Of a stretch of DNA of 64,000 bases, positions 49,376 to 59,900 are shown one piece after another. A program made the position numbers and the translations under genes. Source of the stretch: Dillenia suffruticosa (taxonomy: Eukaryota > Streptophyta > Magnoliopsida > Dilleniales > Dilleniaceae). The first letter of the stretch is position 1, and each line of letters starts with the position of its first letter. The notes under the pieces were generated by a model. The model did not search any database and was not told the DNA's origin. It was given only the letters and a program-made list of their open reading frames with translations. The stretch covers positions 15,535,501 to 15,599,500 of the forward strand of contig JAVTVX010000012.1 in the NCBI GenBank assembly GCA_033439265.1, in the 5' to 3' direction.

Positions 49376-50552
49376 TATTTATCATTTTGTACTGGACTGA
49401 CGATGTGATACTTATTACCTATATATATGATTCTTGTGCATTGTTCAGTCACATATGAATTATTATATTTCTTAGATAATGCATTTGTTTCTTATCATAT
49501 ATTCTATAATGTAATGTGAGAAGAAAATATATATATATATATATATATATATGTCAGGCAAGCGATATTGGCTCTCTCACATGAGTGACCATCTCTAACT
49601 CTAAGTGAACGGAGATAAAACGGTTTCTAAATATAAGAGATTTTAAAAGTGGTCATGTTAGAATATAAGTCGTTCTGATATGCGTTCAGAATGAGATCAT
49701 ATGCATTATGACCAACATGGACATACTCACATTCATTTTGCTTGTAAATAGATAGATTTGAGATCTCACATATCACCTACGTTTAGTGATATTATCTCTG
49801 AAATACTCTCTCTGAGATTTTGGGTAAAGTCTTATGTATATACTGAGTCCCATATCTATATGGTGTTAAAAAAAATCTAACATGTATCCTTTGAGAGATG
49901 GGGGAATAACACTATGACATGTATGTCATATCGCATGTGATAAGATAATTAGGGATAGTGGAAGATATTATATGAGACAATAATCTGATCATGATTGCCG
50001 TTCTCACTATGTGAGACCCGAGATTTATTGGGTGGAATCTCTTATACTCTTATTACTTTCGGCTGCTTCTAGAAGTCTTAATTCAGTGTTTGTTATTTTA
50101 ATCTGTTTACTTATGGTCCGAAAAATAAATTGAGATCTAAGTGGCTAATTTAGAAAAATAGTTGAATTGAGGCTGATAAATTTGAGTTTGGAAAAAGGAA
50201 GACTAGTCGACATTAAATCACTATATTATATTTATTGACCGGTTTGTTATATTTATCCATATTGGGATTCAAAAATAATAGTGAACACACAGTTGAGCAA
50301 TGATTTGAGATCACTTTCGATGAGGAAAGTGGCTCAATCGATGGATATAATTGTGTTGAGTTTGGAGTATAACAAGTACTTTTGGTACTAACGATGATTT
50401 CTCGATCATTCTAACAGATATATCAAGAAGTTTTTGCTTGCGGGTGTACTCGCCAGTCGCATGACGCTCAATCTTGTATGAAAATTCAATAGGGTGATGT
50501 GGAAAATCACATGAGTTGTGATCTTGTGATGGATGAAAATGCTAGTAGGAGA
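49376..50552 (+). other. Long 3' untranslated region of C2
   Basis: Aligns with the corresponding region of C1 (8895-10060 and its duplicate). Contains an (AT)n microsatellite at about 49528-49552 that C1 lacks. It ends in the purine tract ctagtaggaga. No gene seen. Confidence 0.55.
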
Positions 50553-51067
50553 TGTAGGTAAAAGTGTCCACGCAAGGGAATTTACCTCGGTAAAAAATTT
50601 TGATTGAATTTAAAATTTGAAATTATGGAATACTGGTTGGTCAACCCATTATCTCAACTTCCCTGATTTACTCTTAATTTTCCCATATTAACTCCTTAAT
50701 TGATCTCTCAATATTCTTAACGTGCATGATCATTATCTCTTAAGAATAGCACCATTGGTTGAAAGGAGTGGGTTCTGAATTTTATAAAAACACTTTTTCT
50801 TTCTCTGATTGAGGGATTAAGAAAAAATTCCGAGTAAGAAATTTTTTTACGTCACTTTGTCACCGGATTGAGGATTACAGTGTTGTGATATTACAGTGAT
50901 AATTCACTCAACGTGGTTATCATCCTGATGGCAACATTGATCAAGAAAGAATTCATAGTTTTTGATTTTTTTGCGTTTCATTCATCAAAAAATATATAAA
51001 AACTTAAATATTTTATTATTCTAAAAAACCTATCATGTTTTCGCTCGTGCATAAATTATGTCTAACA
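50553..51067 (+). repeat. 3' LTR of C2
   Basis: Starts TGTAGGTAAAAGTGTCCACG after the purine tract and ends TATGTCTAACA. It is related to the C1 LTR (shared start, 'gtcaccgg' block and terminal 'tctaaca') but strongly diverged in the middle. Length is about 515 bp. Confidence 0.7.
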
Positions 51068-51823
51068 GTATTTGATAGCTGTTCCCAGGTAAGACCTCGT
51101 TGTTTGTTACCAACCGCTGCAAGTGTAGAGCTTTCAGTTGATTGGGTTCAAGCATAACTCCCCTTCAGCCCAAACCAAAGAGATTGTTTCATTAAGGATG
51201 GAACCTCTGTCCTTCCTAGAATTTTGATCCAGACGTGATCAAATTCAGGGTTTAAACCTGCAAGGAAGCCATAAACTCAATCCTAAACTCAATCTCTTTT
51301 AATAAATTGTTTTTATTACAGCTAGATAATTGGCACATTTTAAATCAATCACTTGATAGCAATCAAGCTTCTGCCATGGGTTTTGCAGGAAATTAACTTC
51401 TTCAATCACAATTTTTCTCCTATGTTTGGTTGCACCTGTCTTGATCTTAATTTTGTATATCAACGTAGCACCATGGACTTTGGAATACGTCCAATTTAGG
51501 GCCTCCCAAATTGCCTTTGCAGATGGCAAGAATATGCATGTGTTGCTAATTTCGGGTATCATGGAGTTCCACAGCCAAGACAAATTCATCGAGTCTTCAT
51601 CATCCCACACTACCAAACCTGCTTCTCCTTCTTTCGGTCCAGTCCCCAACAGGTGGTTCAATTTTTCCTTCCCTTTCAGAAAAGTCTGAACCAACTTAGA
51701 TCACCTCAAGTAATTTTTTCCGTTGAGTTGATATGCCAGTTGAATGTTCTGCGGTTTGATCTTTGCCTTCTCGGCTGGGAAAGACGATTGAATGGCACAG
51801 CTGGAAGATGTCATTTTTGACAT
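51068..51823 (-). pseudogene. Copia gag remnant (element E)
   Basis: On the minus strand the frame opens at about 51823 (MSKMTSSS) and reads 'IQLAYQLNGKNYLR', then a stop where the family has Trp (YLxW), and then ORF 51694-51299 with 'VQTFLKGKEKLNHLLG', 'WDDEDSMNLSWLWNSMIPEI' and 'AKAIWEALNWTYSKV'. These are the standard UBN2-type Copia gag blocks. Downstream, 'LNPEFDHVWIKILGRTEVPS' (51200-51260) is the gag C-terminal region. The frame is cut at 51067/51068 by the LTR of C2. No matching remainder was found elsewhere in the window. Confidence 0.78.
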
Positions 51824-52600
51824 TTTTCAAGAACCGGTTATAAGGACCAAGAGAAAAGAAATAGAGAAAATAGTAGAAGATGAAAGGCAGTGAAGGCACA
51901 TCACAAGAGGGTAAGGGGGGCAATAAAGGCCCAAAGAGAAATATGGGATGATGGCAGCAATGAAGGTCTCTGGGTTGAGGACTCAAATCGAGAAAATGGT
52001 CCAGAGCTCAAAAACCACTCTGTTTTGTTATCAGAAAACAAAGTAAAATAGAGCACAAAAAGAAGGCTGTGAAGGCCAAAGTTTTCAATACCAGAAAGAG
52101 TCGACAACATTGAAACCATGTGAGAAAGACAACAATGAAACGGTTTTATATTTTTTCACCGTATATTTTACATACTCTGGACACACATACACACGAAAAA
52201 TGTATCACAGACTAAAATAAGAGATTAGCTAAAAGAAGAAAAATTTTAATATTGTAATATTTGAGTTCCTCTTAATCACATCCCTAATTTCTGGAGACAA
52301 CTATATACAAAATCTCACACTAATTATATTACATGAATAAAAAAATACAATAAATTCATATCTTTCAACAATTTTACCATAGAAATTTGGTAGTTCTAAA
52401 TTTTAAAATTTATTTTTAAATGTTTTATTTGTATTGAAAATTTTAAAATTTTTAACTTATTATTTTAAAATTTGTAGTATCTATATGTATATATATATTT
52501 TTGTAATATGTAGGATTCTTTTACCATAAGCTGGGATATTTCCATACTAAATATTTTATAATTATAGTAAAATTAGTATTGACCGATATGATATTAACAA
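51824..52600. other. Intergenic region, possibly leader/LTR debris of element E
   Basis: No gene was recognised. On the minus strand 'catggtttcaatg' near 52107-52119 could be a decayed tRNA-Met-type primer site (TGGTATCAGAGC), but only weakly. The rest is AT-rich. Confidence 0.3.
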
Positions 52601-52777
52601 CCATATTATAACGACGTCCAACCAAAAAAAAAAAAAAAAAAACACTACATTATAACGCCCGCAAAACATAGAACTTTTGTCGCCATTTTTGACATATTTG
52701 ATCGCCGGTCCGAGCGTTTTACGGTACCTTTCATTAAGCTTACTTCCATTCTCTCTCTCGTCCATCATCTGGCTGCC
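52601..52777 (+). promoter_or_regulatory. Upstream region and 5' UTR of CDKE
   Basis: Holds a poly-A run (52624-52642) and an AT-rich 'acattataacg' near 52646 that could act as a TATA-like element. A CT-rich leader 'ttccattctctctctcgtcc' follows at 52745-52764. The start context gctgccATGGga is favourable for plant translation. No transcription start can be fixed from sequence alone. Confidence 0.4.
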
Positions 52778-53855
52778 ATGGGAGACGGAAACAACCACAG
52801 AGGCGGCGGAAACAGTGCCAATTCCAATTCGAACAGGCCGGAATGGCTTCAGCAGTACGATCTTATAGGCAAGATCGGTGAGGGGACGTATGGACTCGTC
52901 TTCCTTGCCAGAACCAAGTCTCCTTCCAGTCGCTGCAAGTCCATCGCCATCAAGAAGTTCAAGCAATCCAAGGACGGCGATGGTGTCTCCCCTACCGCAA
53001 TCCGAGAAATCATGGTTTTTTTTTTTATGCTCTCTCTTTTCCCTTTTTGATTTCTTTTTTAGGTTAAATTTTGTGTTCATTTGGTTGAATTTTATGTGCA
53101 GTTGCTTCGCGAGATTTCGCACGAGAATGTTGTTAAGCTTGTCAATGTTCACATCAACCATGCTGATATGTCTCTCTACTTGGCCTTTGATTACGCAGAG
53201 CACGACCTTTATGTGAGTTTTCCTTCTTTTTCTCCGGATAGATGAGATTATAGTTACTATGGCTTCGAATTTGACTTCTTGTGATTTTAGTGCTTCTTGT
53301 GCTTTATGGTAGATGGATATTAGGGTTTCGTCTAAGAACCAAAATGAGGGAGTTGAATTGGGTGCGTAGCTTCACAAAAGAAGATAGGATTACAAATGAA
53401 TGTATAGTGAATTGTTGAGAGTAATTCTTCTTATGTAAAGAGGTGCGATAGCAAATAGAGACGATGTCAAGATTGGGAGAGATGGTTTAGTTGAGTTGGG
53501 CTGCATTTGCTTTTATTACTTGCGTTTCATAGTTGAGAAGATGAGTTCCTATTTCCGTCTCGCACTTCTCATCACAATTACATGGAAAGCATTACATTAA
53601 GACACAAGCCGTATATTGCTAGTTATGCCTACCAGCTTGATGTGAGCCTCCCATTGAAGCAAATCAAGTTGACGAATCATATATAGAGCCATGTATTGTA
53701 AGTTATGAGAACCTGCTGGAGCAAACCTCCCTTGAGGCAAATCAAGTTGATAAGTATAAAGCTTCCCTTGGATCAAGCCTCCCTTAGAATTTCATCAGCA
53801 GATAAATATGAAAGTTAAATAGTTGTTTATTGATGTTATGTGACATTCTGTGTTA

Positions 53856-53904
<49 letters not shown>

Positions 53905-56900
53905 GTACAAAGAGACTTGAGTGTGTGGGTATGGAACCAATGAAAAGATGAGAGAGAATTGTGAGCAGAAAGAATCGAGAAGAGAAGAGAGAAGAAAGGA
54001 GAAGCTGAAGAGAAAACCAAAGTGGAGAGGATGAGTGAGAGACAAGGGAGTGAGAGATAACAGAGAGGGGGATGTGAAACATGAAGCCAAATACAGTTCT
54101 ATTTTTAAAATCACCAGGTCTAACCATGATAGGATATTTAGAAACCCTTTTATAAGCTACTTAATTCAGTTGAAAACAAACCCTAGCGCACTTCCAATTT
54201 CAATAAGTAATAAAGGACAAATAAAGTATTAAATGACCTGACTAAAGGCCTTAAATAGAATTCTGAAATAAAGAAAGTACAAATTAGAACAGAAAACAAA
54301 CCCTTTTAGAAGACATGCCTTAGATGAAATACAGGAAAGAATGAAACACTTGAACCTTGGAAATGCTGAACCTAAAATTGTTTAAGAGAGAGAGAGAGAG
54401 AGAGGTGAGGTGGGGGTGAGGTGGGGAGACATGGGTGATGTGGAAGAATTCTATGTTAGCAAATTTCCATGATGCTCCCTTTTCTAGAACAAACTCATAC
54501 TTTAGTTGGAGGGATAAATTTGTCTAATAAAAGCTTCACAGTTTTTAGAAATATTATGTTTTTTTTTTATGATCATACTACATCAAGGATTTGCTTTGTG
54601 GGTATTATTTACAAGCTTCTATATGAAATGTTGATTGTAAAATGGAAAATCTCAACATAATGTTATTAAGGTTGCCAAATTCTTGATGCGGGTGTTGCTT
54701 GCTACTTAGCTGGTAGTTACTGAGTCAAGTGGCATCAATGGAACAATTTACTAATAAGCAATTGTAAAAGCATGTGTTTGTGTCTCATGGGGTTTCTTCT
54801 TGTGCATGCTGGAGAGTGATGAAGAAATGGAGTGCTTGAAGTGCATTTCAACTCCTTTCCTGTTTATGTCATTGGGTCTTCTATAGGTTTCTCTAATGCT
54901 TTTTAGGGTTTTAAGGTCTTTCTTGTTCATTTGGATGATGAAGATGTTGAGTAAGATTACACTCAGTGCCTTGACTCAATAATACATCTATGGTTTTGAT
55001 GTTGGTAGAAGGATTGAAAGAGAAGCCCACATTGCTCACGTCTTGTTTGTAGTGGACAGCTTTTTCTGGTGACACAAATGTGAGGAAGTGTATTTGATCT
55101 TTTTCTTCCCCTCCCCTTATTTAGTGGTAAAAGATTGGAGAGTATTCTAGAGTGTTTATTTTGGGAGATCTTTGAGAAGGCATAAGTTTAGCAAGTGGGA
55201 TGGAAGGTGGTTAAAATCCATCTCTCATTGAGTTTGGTGATGTAACAGAACGGTTTGCGCAATTAGATCTCATCAATTAAGGCTACAATAGGGTTATTGT
55301 GGTGGAGCAATAGTAAATAATTATGTTTTTTTTAAACATTTCTAAATAAATTTTTGCATAAAGAGAAAAAGCAAACCTGGTAAAGTGATTGCCTATTGTC
55401 CTATTTACACTAATTGGGACAATCCTTATTCTAGACTAAAACTTTCAAATTAATTAAAACTTATTGATTAACTAAATAAAAGAGAAAGAAAAAGAAAAAG
55501 AAAAATAGAAACTTCCTGAGTAGAAACCTAAATAAAGAGGAAAATTCATGAGAAACAGAAAGGTGGAAACTTTCTAGTTCTTTGGATGCCCCTGCATCAT
55601 TTTCCCCTGGTTGGAGAAGACTCATCATTTGGTTGAGACATGGTTGCAACCCCAGTTAATTTATTCGATGCAGTCCTTCATTTCACTTGCATGCTTCTTA
55701 CCTAAAGCTTCACTTTGAACATTGGCAATATGATGAGCTAAGCTCAATTTCAAGGAACTTGCTTTTTTATTAATAAAATACCGCTTGTCATTATTGGTGA
55801 AAAGACTAGGAACAACCAAGAAGAAAGTCACCGAGTCTGGCAGCTTCTGTCCACCATGTTTAATGAGGTTGAGAATTTCCATAGAACTTTCAGTTTTATC
55901 TTCAACTGGAGGCATTTCAAATGCACATTTTAGATACCTGTATCATGTTTATGCGCCCCCCCCCCCCCTGCGGGGGGATTACCATTGGTGATTCCTTCTT
56001 GCTCAGCCTCATCCTCGTCATAGATATAGGAGTTGAACACCGAACGGTTTACAACTTCTTCTGCAAGGAGAGATGAAAGGGAGATGATCTCTGAAAGTGA
56101 TTTTAACTTCTTGCTTACCTTAGTATGCATCATACTCATCACAAACTCGATCCAACTCATAAAAAACTCTTACCATTCAAATCAAGAGCATGTAGTAGTT
56201 GCTCTTTCAATCCACCTTGTAGCCTTCTGGAATCTCCATTTGGGTTTTCACGGGTTCCTGACATTCAAGGCTTGCATAGCTAAGGTCAAGTCCTCAATCA
56301 TTCTCCACATCTCAGCCAACTTTGTTTGTTGGGATTGATTTCCTTTACCTTGACCAACCATCATTCGGAAAACAGGGAAAAAGAATTCTGAATTCATAAA
56401 TAGTTCAAAAAAAGTTCTCTGAATTCTGGATAAATTTTCTGAATTGCAGGAACAATTTTCTGAATTTCAGGGCAGGGAAAAAGTCTGAATTGTGAGAAAA
56501 GTAATCTGCCTTCTGAAGTTAAGTCTGAAACACAGAAAAAAAGAAAAAAAGAATTCTGCCTGCTCTTATACCACTTGATGTGGTGGAAAGGTTTAGGGTA
56601 ATTAGATTTCGACAACCAGAGCTAAAATAGGGTAATGTGGTTAGAACAGTATTAAATAATTAGGTTTAAAGAAGACCTAAATAAAATTCTGCATTAATAG
56701 AGAAAAAATCATAATGTGACTTCTATTCTCCTATTTAAAATAAGTAGGACGAACCCTTGTTCTATACTAAAACTTTTTAATTAATTAACTTCCTAATTAG
56801 TTAAATAGACTAGAAACGAACCAAAAAAAAAAAAACCCTCCTAAACAGAAACCTAAATAAAGAAGGAAAACTCGAAAACGGAAAAATGAAAACTTTCTAA

Positions 56901-59900
56901 TTCTTTGGATGCTCCTACATCATTTGTATATTAGATCATTGGTGGAGATTAACATGGTCTTGTTAGGAAAATGGATTTTAGGGTTCATGGTTGTGGTTTC
57001 TATGAGCTGCTGGGAAGGATTGAGGTTTGTAGGCCTACTAGGGTTGTGTGGTCTAGAAAGGGAACAAATGTTGATCTTGAGGCCAAGAACTACCAGGTGA
57101 TTCTCATGTGTCGTCTACAAGGGGAACGAATAAAGTACTGAGACCCAAGTTACTTTAAGGTACTTTGGGCCAAGGTAGTGAACTTGAGAGAAGATGAAGG
57201 CTCTCATCTCCCTAAGGCAACTTTATATTTTCTCAAGAAGTGATTTAAGGTAAACTGTTTTTCTAAAACAATTTAAAAAGGAGATCACTTTGGTGGGATA
57301 TGCCTTTTGAAGGGTGCTAGATAATGTTGACTATCCTATTTGAGCACCTTCAGGTGGAGAGAAATTTGAGAGCTTTCAGGGGTTTTAAATATTGTTTAAT
57401 CATGCTTTGTTGATTGTTGGCCTATATGATTTTCTATTATTAATTTTTGACATTTTCCTTAGTATTCTAGTCCTACAGAGAATGTAGCCACTTCGTAGAT
57501 TCAGTGCTTATCTTTTACATTGCAAATGGTGCGCCTCCTTAATGCATTTTTTATGAACTACCCTTTTGAATCAAAAATTATTTTAGAAATTGATTTTTCT
57601 AACCTTCTGACAGATGCACACTTCAAAATGTAAGCAGTGCTTAATTTGATATGGTGTTTAATATGACATTGGATATTAGTATCGGATGTGCTAAATGTTA
57701 TGGCAAACTTGCTATTGTACTTTTGAACATCAGACAATGCTTGGCACTATATATACTGTCAGTTACATTTAAACACTCTAGAGATACTTTACACAATTAT
57801 TATTAATACAATTAGAGAAAATATATTGCTTACAATATTTATATGAGTCTCTCTTTCAATAATAAATTTAGTATAATAGCCACATTGAACCATGTCAACT
57901 GCTTAATTGCTGATGGTACAATACGAATAAGAAGTTTACTAATCTGAAGTTTTACACTGTACATCGGAATAGTACCACTTTAGTGTCATGTCTTATCTAT
58001 TTAGTTATTTATTTGTTTGTTTTGGAGATGCGTGTGTTCTGGTTTTTGTGTCCATGCTTCATAGGATGCCAACCATACTGACATCTAAGATATGGGTTTT
58101 GTCATGCTTTATTATTGCTGTTATGGCTTTAACAGACCATGGTGTGTTCTTTGGAAGTATTTGTAAGTAGCTATTTTTATTTTTACTTTTTTCCAAATTC
58201 TGTTTATTTTGATAGGATTTGTGTGCAGTTGGTATTTGAAAAATTCGTGATCGCAAAAGAATCATTCTGATTCAAATGCTTCTAATAGATATTCTACTTT
58301 AGGAGGCCTAAAGCAAAAAATAGGTCTTTTTTCCAACTTGCATCCTTTTTGGTCCCCATCTGGCAAAATGTTGTAAATGACTTCTAAAAGTTTCACTATC
58401 TACAATTCCATATGATTCTTGTTCTTTTTCTGACTTGTTTTTATCCTAAGCTGCAATGGATATACCATTTACATTATCACTTCAAAACCAAAATCTTTTT
58501 TATGAAAGGGCAAAGGACTTTCTACATTTGACCTTTTTTAGAGTGCTAGCATTAATGTTAGTTGTTTTGTTCTTCTCTCTATTTCTCTCTCTCTCTCTCT
58601 CTCTCTAACCATTGACTACTGAACCTTGTTCATGCAGCTACTTATTTATTGCAGTAGGATAGCATTTTTATTTTTTATTTTTTTTCCTTCTTGAGCATGA
58701 CAGGAGATCATTCGCCACCATAGGGACAAGGTTAACAATCCTATCAACCATTACACAGTAAAATCATTACTTTGGCAGCTTCTTAATGGGTTAAACTATC
58801 TTCACAGGTAATTTGTCCATTTGTCTACACACACAGTGCTTGAAAATGACCTTGACCTTGTATTTATAACTTTGGGTCTTCATTGCAGTAATTGGATTAT
58901 TCACAGAGACTTAAAACCTTCAAATATCTTGGTATGTTAATTTATTTTGCTTGTTCTTAATAATATTGTGCAACTCTTGGGGACCGTTTGGTTAAAGTGA
59001 ATCAGAATTAAGAATCGGATTGAAAATCATATGATTTGTTTAGACTAATGGAATTGGAATGGGGGTTTAGGAATGAAACCCCCAAATTATGGGGTTTCTA
59101 AAACCCTAGTGAAGACAAGGGTCTGTGAAACCCATTCCCAAGGTCTTTAATTCCAAATCCAATTCTGATTCCCAAGTGCGAACCAAGCACATCTTACTTT
59201 TCATATCGTGGACTATAGAATGAGGCCAAAGGTTTCTAAACGGTTTCAACGGCCAGGTCATGGGTGAAGGAGAAGAACAAGGAGTGGTTAAAATTGCTGA
59301 TTTTGGACTTGCAAGAATATATCAAGCACCCTTGAAGCCACTAGCTGATAATGGGGTAGGAATCAGATCCTTTTTTGTGCCTTTCTTTTTCTGGTTATTG
59401 TTTTCTTGTCTCCTTTCCCCTCTATTCTTCTTGTCATCATACTGCCTTCTAGGGTTCCTTGGGTAAATGGTTAGCAAGTGTCTCAATTACTTATTTTGTT
59501 TTATTATCTATTGCATGGTATATATGTTCAGATACTATTCATGCTTGTTTTGCAAAGTTTAATGTTTGGTGTATAGACCAAACATAACCCTCGTATTTAC
59601 TGGGGGATTTTGAATGGTTGTGGTTTGAGATAAAAACCAGGTAAAAGTGAGGTTGAGATTTTGTCACTTAGGACCTATCATCTATATTGATGATCTTGCA
59701 TAAAGGATTAAAATAAGGGAGATGAAGTAAAGAAGTGCATTAGTTAGACAGAGTCTTCCGACCTAATTGGAAGAAATATTTTATAGGAATGAAATAGGAC
59801 TTACAATACTTTATTGTACACTTTATATTATGGAGTACTTAATTATAAAAAATAAAAAATGTACAGTGGATCTCTGTCATTGACACAAGAATGCTATTGT

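Larger units (their letters stand above)
44899..51067 (+). mobile_element. Copia retrotransposon C2, 5'-truncated relative of C1
   Basis: From the GC-rich leader onward it aligns with C1 in the same order: leader, gag, pol, long 3' untranslated region, polypurine tract 'ctagtaggaga', LTR. The 5' LTR and primer site are absent; the left end joins Gypsy LTR sequence at 44898/44899. The 3' LTR ends at 51067 inside a Copia gag fragment of the opposite strand, which shows its insertion target. Stops and frameshifts are spread through gag and pol. Confidence 0.8.
55238..56922 (-). mobile_element. Short non-autonomous LTR retrotransposon in CDKE intron 2
   Basis: Direct repeats at 55238-55599 (362 bp) and 56576-56922 (347 bp) both begin TGATG and end CATCA. 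The flanks are tttgg (55233-55237) and tttgt (56923-56927), a target-site duplication with one mismatch. On the minus strand, TGGTATAAGAGCAGG (56573-56559) lies two bases after the 5' LTR (56576-56922) and resembles a tRNA-Met primer site. A purine tract ccaggggaaaa (55610-55600) precedes the 3' LTR (55238-55599). The internal part is only about 980 bp with a gag-like start and no pol. Orientation is opposite to the host gene. Confidence 0.85.
53213..58703 (+). other. CDKE intron 2 (5,491 bp)
   Basis: GTGAGT donor and GACAG acceptor. It holds degenerate direct repeats (53640-53800), microsatellites, the LTR element at 55238-56922 and a CT tract at 58574-58606. Stretches 53903-55237 and 56923-58573 contain no recognised gene. 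ORFs there (54469-54660, 56909-57100, 57988-58170) show no family features. Confidence 0.9.

Noticed and set aside
52562..53203. 213-codon minus-strand ORF as a gene
   Set aside because: It is the antisense shadow of CDKE exons 1 and 2 and crosses their intron; the plus strand gives a continuous kinase domain.
53795..54127. Ser/His/Thr repeat ORFs on the minus strand in CDKE intron 2
   Set aside because: They translate the (GT)n(GA)n microsatellite and neighbouring purine-rich sequence.
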